From JBFXCK01 sp050182275 (lineage in GTDB: Bacteria > Pseudomonadota > Alphaproteobacteria > SHNJ01), in assembly GCA_050182275.1 (NCBI GenBank), contig JBFXCK010000004.1, positions 47,208 to 111,207 on the forward strand: 64,000 nucleotides of DNA. The letters are read 5' to 3'. The notes beneath the pieces were generated by a model. That model was not told where the DNA came from. It saw only the letters and a list, made by a program, of their open reading frames with translations, and searched no databases. Made by a program: the position numbers and the translations under genes. Positions 42,092 through 50,318 of this stretch are shown piece by piece. The number at the start of each line of letters is the position of its first letter. Position 1 is the stretch's first letter.

Positions 42092-42674
42092 AACCCTAAA
42101 AGAGAATACAGCCGATGAGGATCATGCGCTCGTCAAACGATTGCGCTCTGGGGATGATTTTGCGCTGAACGAGATCATGCACCGTTACAAGGAGCGCGTT
42201 TATCGTCTGGCGTGGCGCTATGTGGGCAACGAAGACGCCGCGCTTGATGTGACGCAGGAGGCTTTCACAAAACTCTACTTTAACATCGATAAATACGACC
42301 CTGCCTATAAATTTAGCACTTGGCTTTTTCAAATCGCAGTCAATCTCTGCCGTGATTATCTGCGCAAAAATAAGAACTATGCCCGTAATGTTTCTCTGGA
42401 TGCTCTGAACGAAAGCGGCCCTGGCGATTGGCAACGCAGCGATGAAAACATTGAAGCGGGCTTTCTATCGAGACAACAACTGACCTTGCTGCGGCGGGAA
42501 ATCGACTTGCTGCCCGACACCCTTAAAGAGGCCTTTATCCTGTTCGCCATCGAGGAAAAGACCCAGGCGGAGTGCGCCGAAATCCTTAATGTTTCGGCAA
42601 AAACCGTGGAAACTCGCGTGTATCGGGCGCGGAAGATTTTATTCGACAAATTGCATCTTTCTGTTGAGGGATAG
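42069..42674 (+). CDS. cnrH: CnrH-like ECF sigma factor
   Basis: 201 residues. Sigma-70 region 2 is seen in MHRYKERVYRLAWRYVGNED, AALDVTQEAFTKLYFNIDKY and KFSTWLFQIAVNLCRDYLRK; region 4 in LLPDTLKEAFILFAIEEKTQ and AEILNVSAKTVETRVYRARK. ECF factors of this kind direct polymerase to the metal-resistance promoters. It overlaps cnrX by 23 bases. Position after the YX pair supports a CnrH/NccH role. The ATG used has no clear ribosome site, as expected from coupling. Confidence 0.9.
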   Translation: MPLFRTHRTLKENTADEDHALVKRLRSGDDFALNEIMHRYKERVYRLAWRYVGNEDAALDVTQEAFTKLYFNIDKYDPAYKFSTWLFQIAVNLCRDYLRKNKNYARNVSLDALNESGPGDWQRSDENIEAGFLSRQQLTLLRREIDLLPDTLKEAFILFAIEEKTQAECAEILNVSAKTVETRVYRARKILFDKLHLSVEG

Positions 42675-42725
42675 CCTCGTTTAAGCCGTATTAGCTTCAT
42701 GAGACCGAAAAAAGGTGGGATTTTC

Positions 42726-43961
42726 ATGAAGAAATCAATCATATGGCAATTAGCGATTGTGGCGATCTTATTCTCCGCCCCTTCTTATGCGGAAACCTCC
42801 GCGCTGACCCTTGATCAAATCATTAAGGAAAGCCTGCAAAAGAACACCAGTTTGTTCCGCGCCCAGCGTGATTTTGAGGATCGGATGGCGGATGTCACGG
42901 AAACCACCCTGCTGGACAATCCTGAGCTTCAAATCGATGCCGTGCGTGACAAAGGCGAAGGTGGCACGGGAACGGATCTGGAATTTTCTCAGCCCTTGAA
43001 ATTCTCGCAAATTTCCGGCGCGCGCGGTGGCTATGCGCAAGCTCTAGCGAACGTGGCCAGCATGGAGCAGAAATACGAAATCCTGAAAGTCATCAATGAA
43101 ACCACGGTTCTTTATACCCAGGTCTGGCTGCTCTCCGAGCGCAAAAAACTTTATGAGAATTACGCGAACGATGCCGACAAAATGAAAAAGCTCGTCAAGG
43201 AGTCGGCAGGGCAAGGCCAAACCAGCCCTGCGGCGTTGCATCTTTTTTCATCGGACGCCGCCAAGTTGCGCGCTGATGCCAACGCCGTTGACGCCGAATT
43301 GCGCCAGGTACGCACGGAACTTGCGCGGCTGACGGGACGTAGCTTCCAACAGGCGAAGCTGGAGCGGCCAGCCTTTGTGCCGGTGCCGGATAATACCGAG
43401 CGGCTTTTGGCTTTCGCGCAGACGCAATCAAACCTCAGAAACGTGATTAAAAACCGTATCCAGGCGGCGGAGCGCCGTTTGAATGTCGCCCAGCAGGACG
43501 CCGCGATGCCGGAATTCGGCCCGCGCGTGTTTTATTCCCGCTCACCCAACGGCGACGATCAATCCTATGGTATCGGCGTCGCGTTACGCATCCCGCTGTG
43601 GAACCAGAACGATGCCGAGCGTAAACGGGCCAACGCTGAATTACGTCAGGCGAAATCCGAAGCCGATCTTTATGCCGGATTGCCGCAGCAGGAGGTGATC
43701 GGCGAATTGCAGCAAAGCGCCTCGGCTCTTCAATCCCGCGCGGATAGCTACTTTGACAGCATTCTGCCTGGCTACCGAAAATCCTACGAGCTGACGCGCA
43801 GCATGTTCCGTCAGGGACAGGCGGACGCGCTCGAAGTCTGGCAGGTACGGGAAAAACTGCTTTCTAGCGAAAATGAGGCGCTTGACGCGCTGGCACAGGC
43901 CGTCAATGCGCGCGGCGCTTTGGAAGTTGAGCTGGGTGGGAAAATAGAGGAAGTCAGATAA
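42726..43961 (+). CDS. CnrC/CzcC-type outer-membrane efflux protein
   Basis: 411 residues from ATG 42726, which has AAAGGTGGGA before it and begins a signal peptide (MKKSIIWQLAIVAILFSAPS). The TolC-type repeats follow: LDQIIKESLQKNTSLFRAQR, TGTDLEFSQPLKFSQISGAR, and a second half with RLNVAQQDAAMPEFGPRVFY and IPLWNQNDAERKRANAELRQ. It forms the outer-membrane duct of the RND pump encoded by the next two genes. No lipobox is present. Its TAA and the next ATG overlap. Confidence 0.93.
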   Translation: MKKSIIWQLAIVAILFSAPSYAETSALTLDQIIKESLQKNTSLFRAQRDFEDRMADVTETTLLDNPELQIDAVRDKGEGGTGTDLEFSQPLKFSQISGARGGYAQALANVASMEQKYEILKVINETTVLYTQVWLLSERKKLYENYANDADKMKKLVKESAGQGQTSPAALHLFSSDAAKLRADANAVDAELRQVRTELARLTGRSFQQAKLERPAFVPVPDNTERLLAFAQTQSNLRNVIKNRIQAAERRLNVAQQDAAMPEFGPRVFYSRSPNGDDQSYGIGVALRIPLWNQNDAERKRANAELRQAKSEADLYAGLPQQEVIGELQQSASALQSRADSYFDSILPGYRKSYELTRSMFRQGQADALEVWQVREKLLSSENEALDALAQAVNARGALEVELGGKIEEVR

Positions 43962-44953
43962 TGAAAAAGTTTTTGATCACATCGGCCCTTGTTGCAATCA
44001 TTGGTTTGTCCGTACCCGCATTTTCTCATGAAGGCGAAGATCACGCCGCCGCCCCCGGCACCGAAGAGACCGCTCAGGTGACGAGTACTGTAGAGTTATC
44101 CGAGACGGCGATTAATAATCTCGGTATTAAAACGGTGAAAGCGACTATCGTCCCGCGCGCGACAACGATCGATGTAAACGGAATTGTCGAGTTTCTGCCG
44201 GAACGTCAAGCCATCGCCAGCGCACGGGCCGCAGGGCGGGTGTCAGAAATCAACGTCAAGGTGGGCGAGGTAGTCGCAAAAGGCCAGAGCCTTTTGACCA
44301 TCCAGCCGATTTTTGTCGGCAGCTCCCCGGTCTCCATCCCATCGCCTCTTGATGGCTATGTGACCAAGCAGAACGTCGTTCTGGGGCAATCCGTCACACC
44401 GGAAGCCGGATTGATGGAAATCGGAGATTCCTCCGAAGTTCTGGTGCGGGGTGTCATGTACGAAACACCTGATGTCGCCAAGGTTCAGGTAGGCCAGAAT
44501 GTGAGCGTCAATAGCAGCCTGATCGGCAATACGCCACTGAAGGGCAAGGTGCAGCGCATGGACGGTGCGTATGATCGCGGCAGCCGTACGCTCAATGTAT
44601 ATGCCTTAGTTGAAAATCCTGACCGCAGACTGCTGGCCAATACGCAGGTCGTCCTATCAGTCGAGGTGACCGAGCCTGCCGATATTTTGACCGTCCCCGT
44701 CAAAGCTATTCTGGGCGAAAGCGGCGAACAATTCATTTTCGTTAGAAGCGGCAACGCATTTGAGCGCCGCAGCGTCAAGCTGGGCGCAAAGTTTGGAGCA
44801 GAACGTGAAGTGCTGGAGGGCGTATTTCCCGACGAGGAAGTCGTGACGGTTGGAAACTACCAGCTGCAATTCGCCAAATCGGCTGAACCAAAAAAAGATG
44901 CCACCACAGTGGAAACAAAAAAAGAAGATGACGGTCACGATCATGAGCATTAA
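43961..44953 (+). CDS. CnrB/CzcB-type periplasmic adaptor
   Basis: 330 residues with signal peptide (FLITSALVAIIGLSVPAFSH) and a His/Glu-rich mature start (EGEDHAAAPGTEE). Membrane-fusion motifs: ERQAIASARAAGRVSEINVK, VGEVVAKGQSLLTIQPIFVG, then PSPLDGYVTKQNVVLGQSVT. A C-terminal DDGHDHEH histidine tail is typical of metal adaptors. It connects the RND pump to the outer-membrane channel and may hand metal over. The coiled-coil hairpin is short, as in some CzcB relatives. Confidence 0.92.
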   Translation: MKKFLITSALVAIIGLSVPAFSHEGEDHAAAPGTEETAQVTSTVELSETAINNLGIKTVKATIVPRATTIDVNGIVEFLPERQAIASARAAGRVSEINVKVGEVVAKGQSLLTIQPIFVGSSPVSIPSPLDGYVTKQNVVLGQSVTPEAGLMEIGDSSEVLVRGVMYETPDVAKVQVGQNVSVNSSLIGNTPLKGKVQRMDGAYDRGSRTLNVYALVENPDRRLLANTQVVLSVEVTEPADILTVPVKAILGESGEQFIFVRSGNAFERRSVKLGAKFGAEREVLEGVFPDEEVVTVGNYQLQFAKSAEPKKDATTVETKKEDDGHDHEH

Positions 44954-44986
44954 TCGCAGCGCGATCCGTGAATAAAGGATTATAAA

Positions 44987-47900
44987 ATGTTGAATGCAAT
45001 CATTCTGTTTTCTCTAAAGAACAGGCTTCTGGTCGTCGCGGCTTCAGCTTTGCTGATGGTCTATGGCGTGTTCGTGATCGGTAAGCTGCCTGTCGATGTG
45101 TTTCCTGATCTCAACCGCCCGACGGTGACGATTTTTACTGAAGCTGAGGGTCTTGCGCCAGAAGAAGTCGAGGCTTTGGTCACCTGGCCGCTTGAAACGG
45201 CGGTCAATGGGTCGACGGGCGTTGAGCGTGTGCGATCAGCTTCTGCTATCGGCCTTTCCATCATTTGGGTTGAGTTTGGCTGGGATACAAACATCTACAC
45301 CGCCCGCCAGATCGTGGCCGAGAAGCTGCAACAGGCACAAGAAACCCTGCCGCAAGATGTCCGTCCTGTCATGGGGCCGATCTCCTCAATTATGGGCGAG
45401 ATCATGCTGGTGGGTTTGACCAGCGAAGATCCAAAGATCGGCGGCATGGATTTGCGCACCATCGCCGAGTGGGATATTCGCAACCGCATCCTTTCCATTT
45501 CCGGTATCTCGCAAGTCTCGGTGATCGGCGGCGAACTGAAACAATATCAGGTGCTGGTCGACCCATTAAAGCTCAAAAACTACAATGTTACGCTGCATGA
45601 CGTCGAGGCCACGATTGAAGGCTCGAACATCAATGCCACGGGGGGATTCCTTCTCTCGGACTATCAGGAAAGTCTGATCCGCAATGTGGCCAGGGTTAAG
45701 ACCGTCGAGGATCTGGCAAAATCACCACTTCCACAGGATAATGGTAGCCCAACACCACTGACGCTTGATCAGGTGGCCGATATCAAGCTGGGAGGGCCGC
45801 TGGCCAAACGCGGAGATGCCAGCGTCAACGGCCAATCCGCCGTCATTCTATCCATTCAAAAACAGCCAGGCGCCGATACGATCAAGCTTACCAAAGCGGT
45901 CGAAGCGGAACTGGCCAGTATTCAAAAAACCTTGCCCGAAGGCGTGAAAATTCACGGCGAGATATTCAAGCAGGGAACCTTTATCGAGCGGGCGATCAAG
46001 AACGTCGAGGAAGCATTGCGCGACGGGGCTATTCTGGTCGCCATCGTTCTATTCCTCTTTTTGCTGAATTTCCGCACGACCTTTATCACCCTGACCGCCA
46101 TTCCGATGTCCTTCGTTTTGACGGCCATCGTCTTCCAATATTTCGGCTTAAGCATCAACACCATGACCCTGGGCGGTCTGGCCGTTGCCATCGGCGAGTT
46201 GGTCGATGACGCGATTGTCGATGTGGAAAACGTCTTCCGCCGCTTGCGTGAAAACCGCCAGGCCGAAAAGCCGCGCAACCCACTGCAGGTAATTTATGAA
46301 GCCTCCAGTGAGGTACGGAACTCCATTGTCTTCGCAACCATCATCGTGGTGCTGGTCTTCATCCCGCTCTTTGCGATGGGCGGCATCGAAGGCAAGATAT
46401 TCCTGCCGCTTGGAATTGCGTATATCACGTCCATCGTCGCGTCCTTGTTTGTCTCTTTGACGTTAACGCCTGCGCTTTGTTCTTATCTATTGCCTAAAAT
46501 GAAACGCATGAGCGATGAACATGACGGCTGGCTTATTCGCAAAATCAAAGGCGCACAAAAGCGCGTCCTGAACTTCGCTTTCCCGCATAGCCGATTGGTG
46601 CTGACCTTCGTCGCGTTGATTACGCTCGGTGTCATGGCGATGGTGCCGTTTTTTGGCAAGGAGTTTTTGCCGCAATTTAATGAAGGATCGGTAACGATCA
46701 ATATCCTGACGCCGCCTGGCACCAGCCTTGCCGAGTCAAATCGCATTGGCACGATTGCTGAAAACCTGATCCGTCAGGTGCCGGAAGCATCCGAGACGGG
46801 CAGACGGACGGGCCGCGCCGAGCGCGACGACCACGCAGAAGGCGTACATTCGAGCGAGATTGAGGTTGAGCTGAAGGAATCCGAGCGTTCCCGCGCAGAT
46901 ATCTTGGCCGATATCCGCAACCGTCTGGATGAAATTCCAGGCATCGCCGTCAATATCGGACAACCGATCTCCCACCGCATCGACCACATGATGAGCGGCG
47001 TTCGCGCCCAAATGGCCATCAAGCTCTTCGGCACTGATCTTGACGTGCTGCGCGCCAAGGCCGAGGAAATCCGTCAGGCGATGAGCGAAGTCGAAGGCGT
47101 GGTCGATCTGTCCGTGGAAAAACAAGTCCTGATTCCGCAGGTGCATGTGCTGTTTGACCGCGAGAAAGCGGCGTCCTATGGCCTGTTGTCCGGCGAAGCC
47201 GCCGAATATGCCGAGCTTGCCATGCAGGGCAAAGCCGTGGGTCAGGTGCTTGATGGGCAGCGCACCTACGATATCGTCATGCGCCTGTCCGATGCCGCCC
47301 GTAACGATGTCGAGGCGATTAAGCAGATTCCTGTCGATACCAAAGATGGCAATGTCGTGCCGCTTCAGGCGATTGCTACCGTGCAGGATGCCAAAGGGCC
47401 GAATATTATCAACCGTGAAAACGCGCAGCGCCGGATCGTAATCCAGGCCAACGTATCCGACCGCGACCTCGTGGGCGTGGTGCAGAAGGTGCAAGCCGCC
47501 ATCGATAGCAAGGTAAAATTACCGCAAGGGTATTACGTCACCTATGGCGGTCAGTTTGAAAGCCAAGCCAGCGCCTCGCGCCTGATTATGCTTTTGAGCC
47601 TGTTCTCCCTCGCAGGCATGTTCATGGTACTGTATGTCCACTTCAAGAGCGCCAATCTGGCCTTGCAGGTCATGACGTCCATTCCGCTTGCCTTTATCGG
47701 CGCGGTGATCGGCGTCTGGCTGTCAGGCGGCGTGTTCTCGATTGCGACGATGGTTGGTTTTGTGACGCTGACGGGAATTGCCGCCCGTAATGGTATTATG
47801 ATGATCGCCCACTATATCCATCTAATGGAGCATGAGGGCGAGAAGTTTGATCTGGCCATGGTTTATCGCGGCACGTCCGAACGGATTATCCCCGTGTTGA

Positions 47901-48109
47901 TGACAGCGCTGACCGCATCTCTAGCGCTGATCCCGCTTGTCATCGCCGCCGACGAGCCAGGGCGTGAATTGCTGCATCCGGTCGCCGTGGTCATTTTCTG
48001 CGGCCTGTTCTCCAGCACCTTGCTTGACCTTACAGTGCGCCCCCTCGTGTTCTGGAAGTTCGGTAAAAAGCCAATTGCAACACTGTTACCCCAAGCCATA
48101 ACCCCATAA
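44987..48109 (+). CDS. heavy-metal efflux RND pump (CzcA/CnrA family)
   Basis: 1040 residues, full length, with the first helix LLVVAASALLMVYGVFVIGK, the porter motif KLPVDVFPDLNRPTVTIFTE, and blocks of helices near 340-530 and 870-1030. The transmembrane helix 4 motif is GGLAVAIGELVDDAIVDVEN, not the DFGxxVDGA of CzcA/CnrA nor AIGAMVDAA of CusA. HME-RND pumps export divalent or monovalent metal ions with proton antiport from the periplasm or membrane. The exact metal is therefore not fixed by the motif. It follows cnrYXH-like genes and precedes copper-type genes. Confidence 0.92.
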   Translation: MLNAIILFSLKNRLLVVAASALLMVYGVFVIGKLPVDVFPDLNRPTVTIFTEAEGLAPEEVEALVTWPLETAVNGSTGVERVRSASAIGLSIIWVEFGWDTNIYTARQIVAEKLQQAQETLPQDVRPVMGPISSIMGEIMLVGLTSEDPKIGGMDLRTIAEWDIRNRILSISGISQVSVIGGELKQYQVLVDPLKLKNYNVTLHDVEATIEGSNINATGGFLLSDYQESLIRNVARVKTVEDLAKSPLPQDNGSPTPLTLDQVADIKLGGPLAKRGDASVNGQSAVILSIQKQPGADTIKLTKAVEAELASIQKTLPEGVKIHGEIFKQGTFIERAIKNVEEALRDGAILVAIVLFLFLLNFRTTFITLTAIPMSFVLTAIVFQYFGLSINTMTLGGLAVAIGELVDDAIVDVENVFRRLRENRQAEKPRNPLQVIYEASSEVRNSIVFATIIVVLVFIPLFAMGGIEGKIFLPLGIAYITSIVASLFVSLTLTPALCSYLLPKMKRMSDEHDGWLIRKIKGAQKRVLNFAFPHSRLVLTFVALITLGVMAMVPFFGKEFLPQFNEGSVTINILTPPGTSLAESNRIGTIAENLIRQVPEASETGRRTGRAERDDHAEGVHSSEIEVELKESERSRADILADIRNRLDEIPGIAVNIGQPISHRIDHMMSGVRAQMAIKLFGTDLDVLRAKAEEIRQAMSEVEGVVDLSVEKQVLIPQVHVLFDREKAASYGLLSGEAAEYAELAMQGKAVGQVLDGQRTYDIVMRLSDAARNDVEAIKQIPVDTKDGNVVPLQAIATVQDAKGPNIINRENAQRRIVIQANVSDRDLVGVVQKVQAAIDSKVKLPQGYYVTYGGQFESQASASRLIMLLSLFSLAGMFMVLYVHFKSANLALQVMTSIPLAFIGAVIGVWLSGGVFSIATMVGFVTLTGIAARNGIMMIAHYIHLMEHEGEKFDLAMVYRGTSERIIPVLMTALTASLALIPLVIAADEPGRELLHPVAVVIFCGLFSSTLLDLTVRPLVFWKFGKKPIATLLPQAITP

Positions 48110-48120
48110 AGGAGACCACC

Positions 48121-48558
48121 ATGAAAAAACTACTACTCACCGTCGCTATTTTTTCCCTGACAGGGCTGAGCCAACCCGCCTTTGCACACGGCGACGAAGA
48201 TCACGGCGACCAGCCGCATGAAACGACTGCGGAAACCGCGATGCCGGCTACAACAACGCAAGAAGCTCTGACAAATATCCAAACGGGCATAGATGCGCTC
48301 GGCTCTCAGATCGATGCTGGACAGCTTGATTTAACGCACGCCGAGATTGAAAAAATCGATGCAGCAGCGAAAGCCTTGAAAACCAGCGCGTCCGTCACGG
48401 ATGATAAAAAGGCCCGTCTGGAATCCTCGATCAATCAATTCGTCGCCCAGCTTGAGAAACTGCATACGGTTGCAGATGCCAAAGATGCCGAGAAATCGAA
48501 GTCCGAATTCAAAAAGGCGCAAGGCGCTTTTAAACTTGTCGAAGCCGCTTTGAAATAA
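48121..48558 (+). CDS. exported His-rich helical protein
   Basis: 145 residues, signal peptide (LLLTVAIFSLTGLSQPAFAH) then a His/Asp/Glu-rich start (GDEDHGDQPHETTAET) and long helices (EALTNIQTGIDALGSQIDAG, KKARLESSINQFVAQLEKLH). No family is recognised. AAAGGAGA precedes the ATG. It follows the RND gene by 11 bases and precedes another exported His-rich protein, so it is probably part of the same metal operon, perhaps as periplasmic metal chelator (inference). Confidence 0.7.
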   Translation: MKKLLLTVAIFSLTGLSQPAFAHGDEDHGDQPHETTAETAMPATTTQEALTNIQTGIDALGSQIDAGQLDLTHAEIEKIDAAAKALKTSASVTDDKKARLESSINQFVAQLEKLHTVADAKDAEKSKSEFKKAQGAFKLVEAALK

Positions 48559-48569
48559 GGAGAGAAATC

Positions 48570-49454
48570 ATGAAATTACTTCACACATTGCTCGTTACTA
48601 CCATCCTGACCACGGGTGCCGCCGCTTATGCCGCAGGCGACCATGCTGGCGATCACGGTTCAAACACCCCAACTGCCGCCACAAGTATGTCTCATGACGG
48701 GATGGGGCATGGCGGCGAAAAAATGGAGGCTGTGGACGCTCGGAATACGGTGAAGCTGGCGCTTGAGCCTGCCGCTGCTCTGGAAGCCGGAAAAACCACG
48801 CAAGTAACCGTAAAGCTGAATGCCGCTACCGACGGAAAACCGCTGACATTCGATGATCTCAAGGAAGCCCATACCAAAAAGCTGCATTTGCTGGTGATTG
48901 ACCCATCTCTTTCTGATTATCATCATATCCATCCTGTCGCTGGTAAAAATCCAGGCGAGTATGTATTCGACTTCACGCCGCTGAAAAACGACAGCTATCG
49001 CGTCTGGGCGGATGTGATTCCTGTGGCTACGGACAAGCAGGAATATGTGCAAACCGATATGGGGACGTCTTCCAAAGAAAAAGCTAGTATCGACAAAGCC
49101 ACAAGCATGACGGCGATGGTTGACGGTTATACCTTCACTCTAGCTCTGGACGATGAGCCGAAAGCGGGCGCGCCTGTCATGGGAAGTGTGACGATTACCA
49201 AAGACGGCCAGCCTTTTACGCAGCTTGAGCCTGTGATGGGCGCTTTTGCGCATGTGGTTGGCTTTACGGAGGATTATAATTCCGTCCTCCATGTCCATCC
49301 GATGGGCAAAGAACCGAGCAGTGACGCCGAGCGCGGCGGGCCTAAACTGGAGTTTCATATCGAGCCTGAGAAAGCTGGCTTTGTGAAGCTCTTCGCCCAG
49401 GTGCGGATTGGCGGCAAAGACATCTTCGCGCCGTTCGGCATAACCGTAAAATAA
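48570..49454 (+). CDS. exported His/Met-rich protein with two HxHP-containing beta domains
   Basis: 294 residues. Signal peptide (LLVTTILTTGAAAYAAG), then a metal-binding-like segment (DHAGDHGSNTPTAATSMSHD, GMGHGGEKME). Two similar beta segments follow, one with LHLLVIDPSLSDYHHIHPVA, the other with FAHVVGFTEDYNSVLHVHPM; both contain an HxHP motif after a hydrophobic strand. The second ends with FVKLFAQVRIGGKDIFAPFG. Such proteins occur in copper clusters, but I cannot name the family. AAGGAGAG precedes the ATG. Location should be the periplasm. Confidence 0.75.
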   Translation: MKLLHTLLVTTILTTGAAAYAAGDHAGDHGSNTPTAATSMSHDGMGHGGEKMEAVDARNTVKLALEPAAALEAGKTTQVTVKLNAATDGKPLTFDDLKEAHTKKLHLLVIDPSLSDYHHIHPVAGKNPGEYVFDFTPLKNDSYRVWADVIPVATDKQEYVQTDMGTSSKEKASIDKATSMTAMVDGYTFTLALDDEPKAGAPVMGSVTITKDGQPFTQLEPVMGAFAHVVGFTEDYNSVLHVHPMGKEPSSDAERGGPKLEFHIEPEKAGFVKLFAQVRIGGKDIFAPFGITVK

Positions 49455-49477
49455 ACCACTCATAAAGGAGAATACCA

Positions 49478-49900
49478 ATGAAGACGATTTTACTGGCATT
49501 GATGATGGTCTTAACCGCGTTCGCGCCCGCCATGGCCGCAGACTCTAGCCCTGCCCATGACGGGGCTTGGCTTAAACCTGCAGAAGCGCAGTATGTTTGC
49601 ATGATGAACAATAAGGTGTTCGATAAACCGCAAATCGCCATCGATATCGAAGGAAAGACGTATTATGGGTGCTGCCCGATGTGCGCGGACAAACTGAAAA
49701 ATGACGTATCCTTGCGCACCGCTACCGATCCCGTCAGTGGAAAAACTGTTGATAAGGCCAGCGCGGTCATCGGTGCGCATACGCACGGCATGACCTATTA
49801 CTTCGAGAGCAAGGAAAACCTCGATAAGTTCGCCAGCGGTCCGATGCCCGTTATGGACGGCGGCATGGAAATGAACGGCCACGGCGATCACAAACACTGA
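49478..49900 (+). CDS. exported TRASH/YHS-like metal-binding protein
   Basis: 140 residues with a signal peptide (ILLALMMVLTAFAPAMAADS). Two cysteine/histidine motifs are visible: VCMMNNKVFDKPQIAIDIEG with KTYYGCCPMCADKLKND, then a YHS-type DPVSGKTVDKASAVIGAHTH with YYFESKENLDKFAS. The end is Met/His-rich (MDGGMEMNGHGDHKH). This layout fits a periplasmic copper or heavy-metal chaperone or sensor, with YHS-like folds. It is the last gene before an intrinsic terminator. Confidence 0.8.
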   Translation: MKTILLALMMVLTAFAPAMAADSSPAHDGAWLKPAEAQYVCMMNNKVFDKPQIAIDIEGKTYYGCCPMCADKLKNDVSLRTATDPVSGKTVDKASAVIGAHTHGMTYYFESKENLDKFASGPMPVMDGGMEMNGHGDHKH

Positions 49901-49917
49901 TTATTATAAGAATCGAT

Positions 49918-49953
49918 AAAAAAGCCTATCGATGTCCCCGATAGGCTTTTTTT
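49918..49953 (+). terminator. strong intrinsic terminator of the RND/metal operon
   Basis: AAAAAAGCCTATCG (49918-49931) pairs with CGATAGGCTTTTTT (49939-49952) around a seven-base loop, with a T tract at its end. It separates the RND operon from the csoR-copA unit and can work in both directions. Confidence 0.95.
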
Positions 49954-49980
49954 ATGGCTTGATTATGCGGGATTGCGTAC

Positions 49981-50003
49981 TATATACCCCTATAGGGTAT
50001 ATA
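49981..50003 (+). promoter_or_regulatory. CsoR-type operator
   Basis: A 9-bp inverted repeat, TATATACCC and GGGTATATA, with spacer CTATA. Its core ACCCCTATAGGGTAT closely matches known CsoR boxes (G/C block flanked by TA-rich arms). It lies 18 bases before the csoR start and probably covers the promoter -10. Confidence 0.85.
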
Positions 50004-50021
50004 AAAAAATGGAGAAAGACG

Positions 50022-50306
50022 ATGGCAGTCCCGAAACACGCATCCCATGACGCTGAGATCAAGCGTTTGAACCGCATCGCGGGGCAGATCGAAGGGGTAA
50101 AGAAAATGATCGAGGAAGGCCGCTACTGCCCTGAAATCCTCTCCCAGTTACGGGCCGTGCGCTCGGCGGTCAAAGGAGTTGAAACCGAAGTTCTGCGCCG
50201 CCATTTGTCTTCATGCGTCACGAGCTCCATGCAAAGCGGCGACAAGGCCAGCCGCATGAAGTCCATCGAGGAAGTCACCCGTTTGTTTTCAAAATTTGAC
50301 GAATAA
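50022..50306 (+). CDS. csoR: copper-sensing transcriptional repressor CsoR
   Basis: 94 residues from ATG 50022; the frame opens upstream without ribosome site. It is all-helical DUF156 with RLNRIAGQIEGVKKMIEEGR, and the Cu(I) ligands C36, H61 and C65 (RYCPEIL, RRHLSSCV) stand exactly as in Mycobacterium CsoR; Y35 is also kept. This C-H-C set marks CsoR rather than nickel-sensing RcnR. Copper binding releases it from the operator upstream. It is 12 bases before the copA start and would control its own operon. Confidence 0.93.
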   Translation: MAVPKHASHDAEIKRLNRIAGQIEGVKKMIEEGRYCPEILSQLRAVRSAVKGVETEVLRRHLSSCVTSSMQSGDKASRMKSIEEVTRLFSKFDE

Positions 50307-50318
50307 GGAATATCAGCC

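Noticed and set aside
46736..47494. 252-codon frame antisense to the RND pump gene
   Set aside because: High-GC coding sequence often leaves long antisense frames; it has no ribosome site or family motif.
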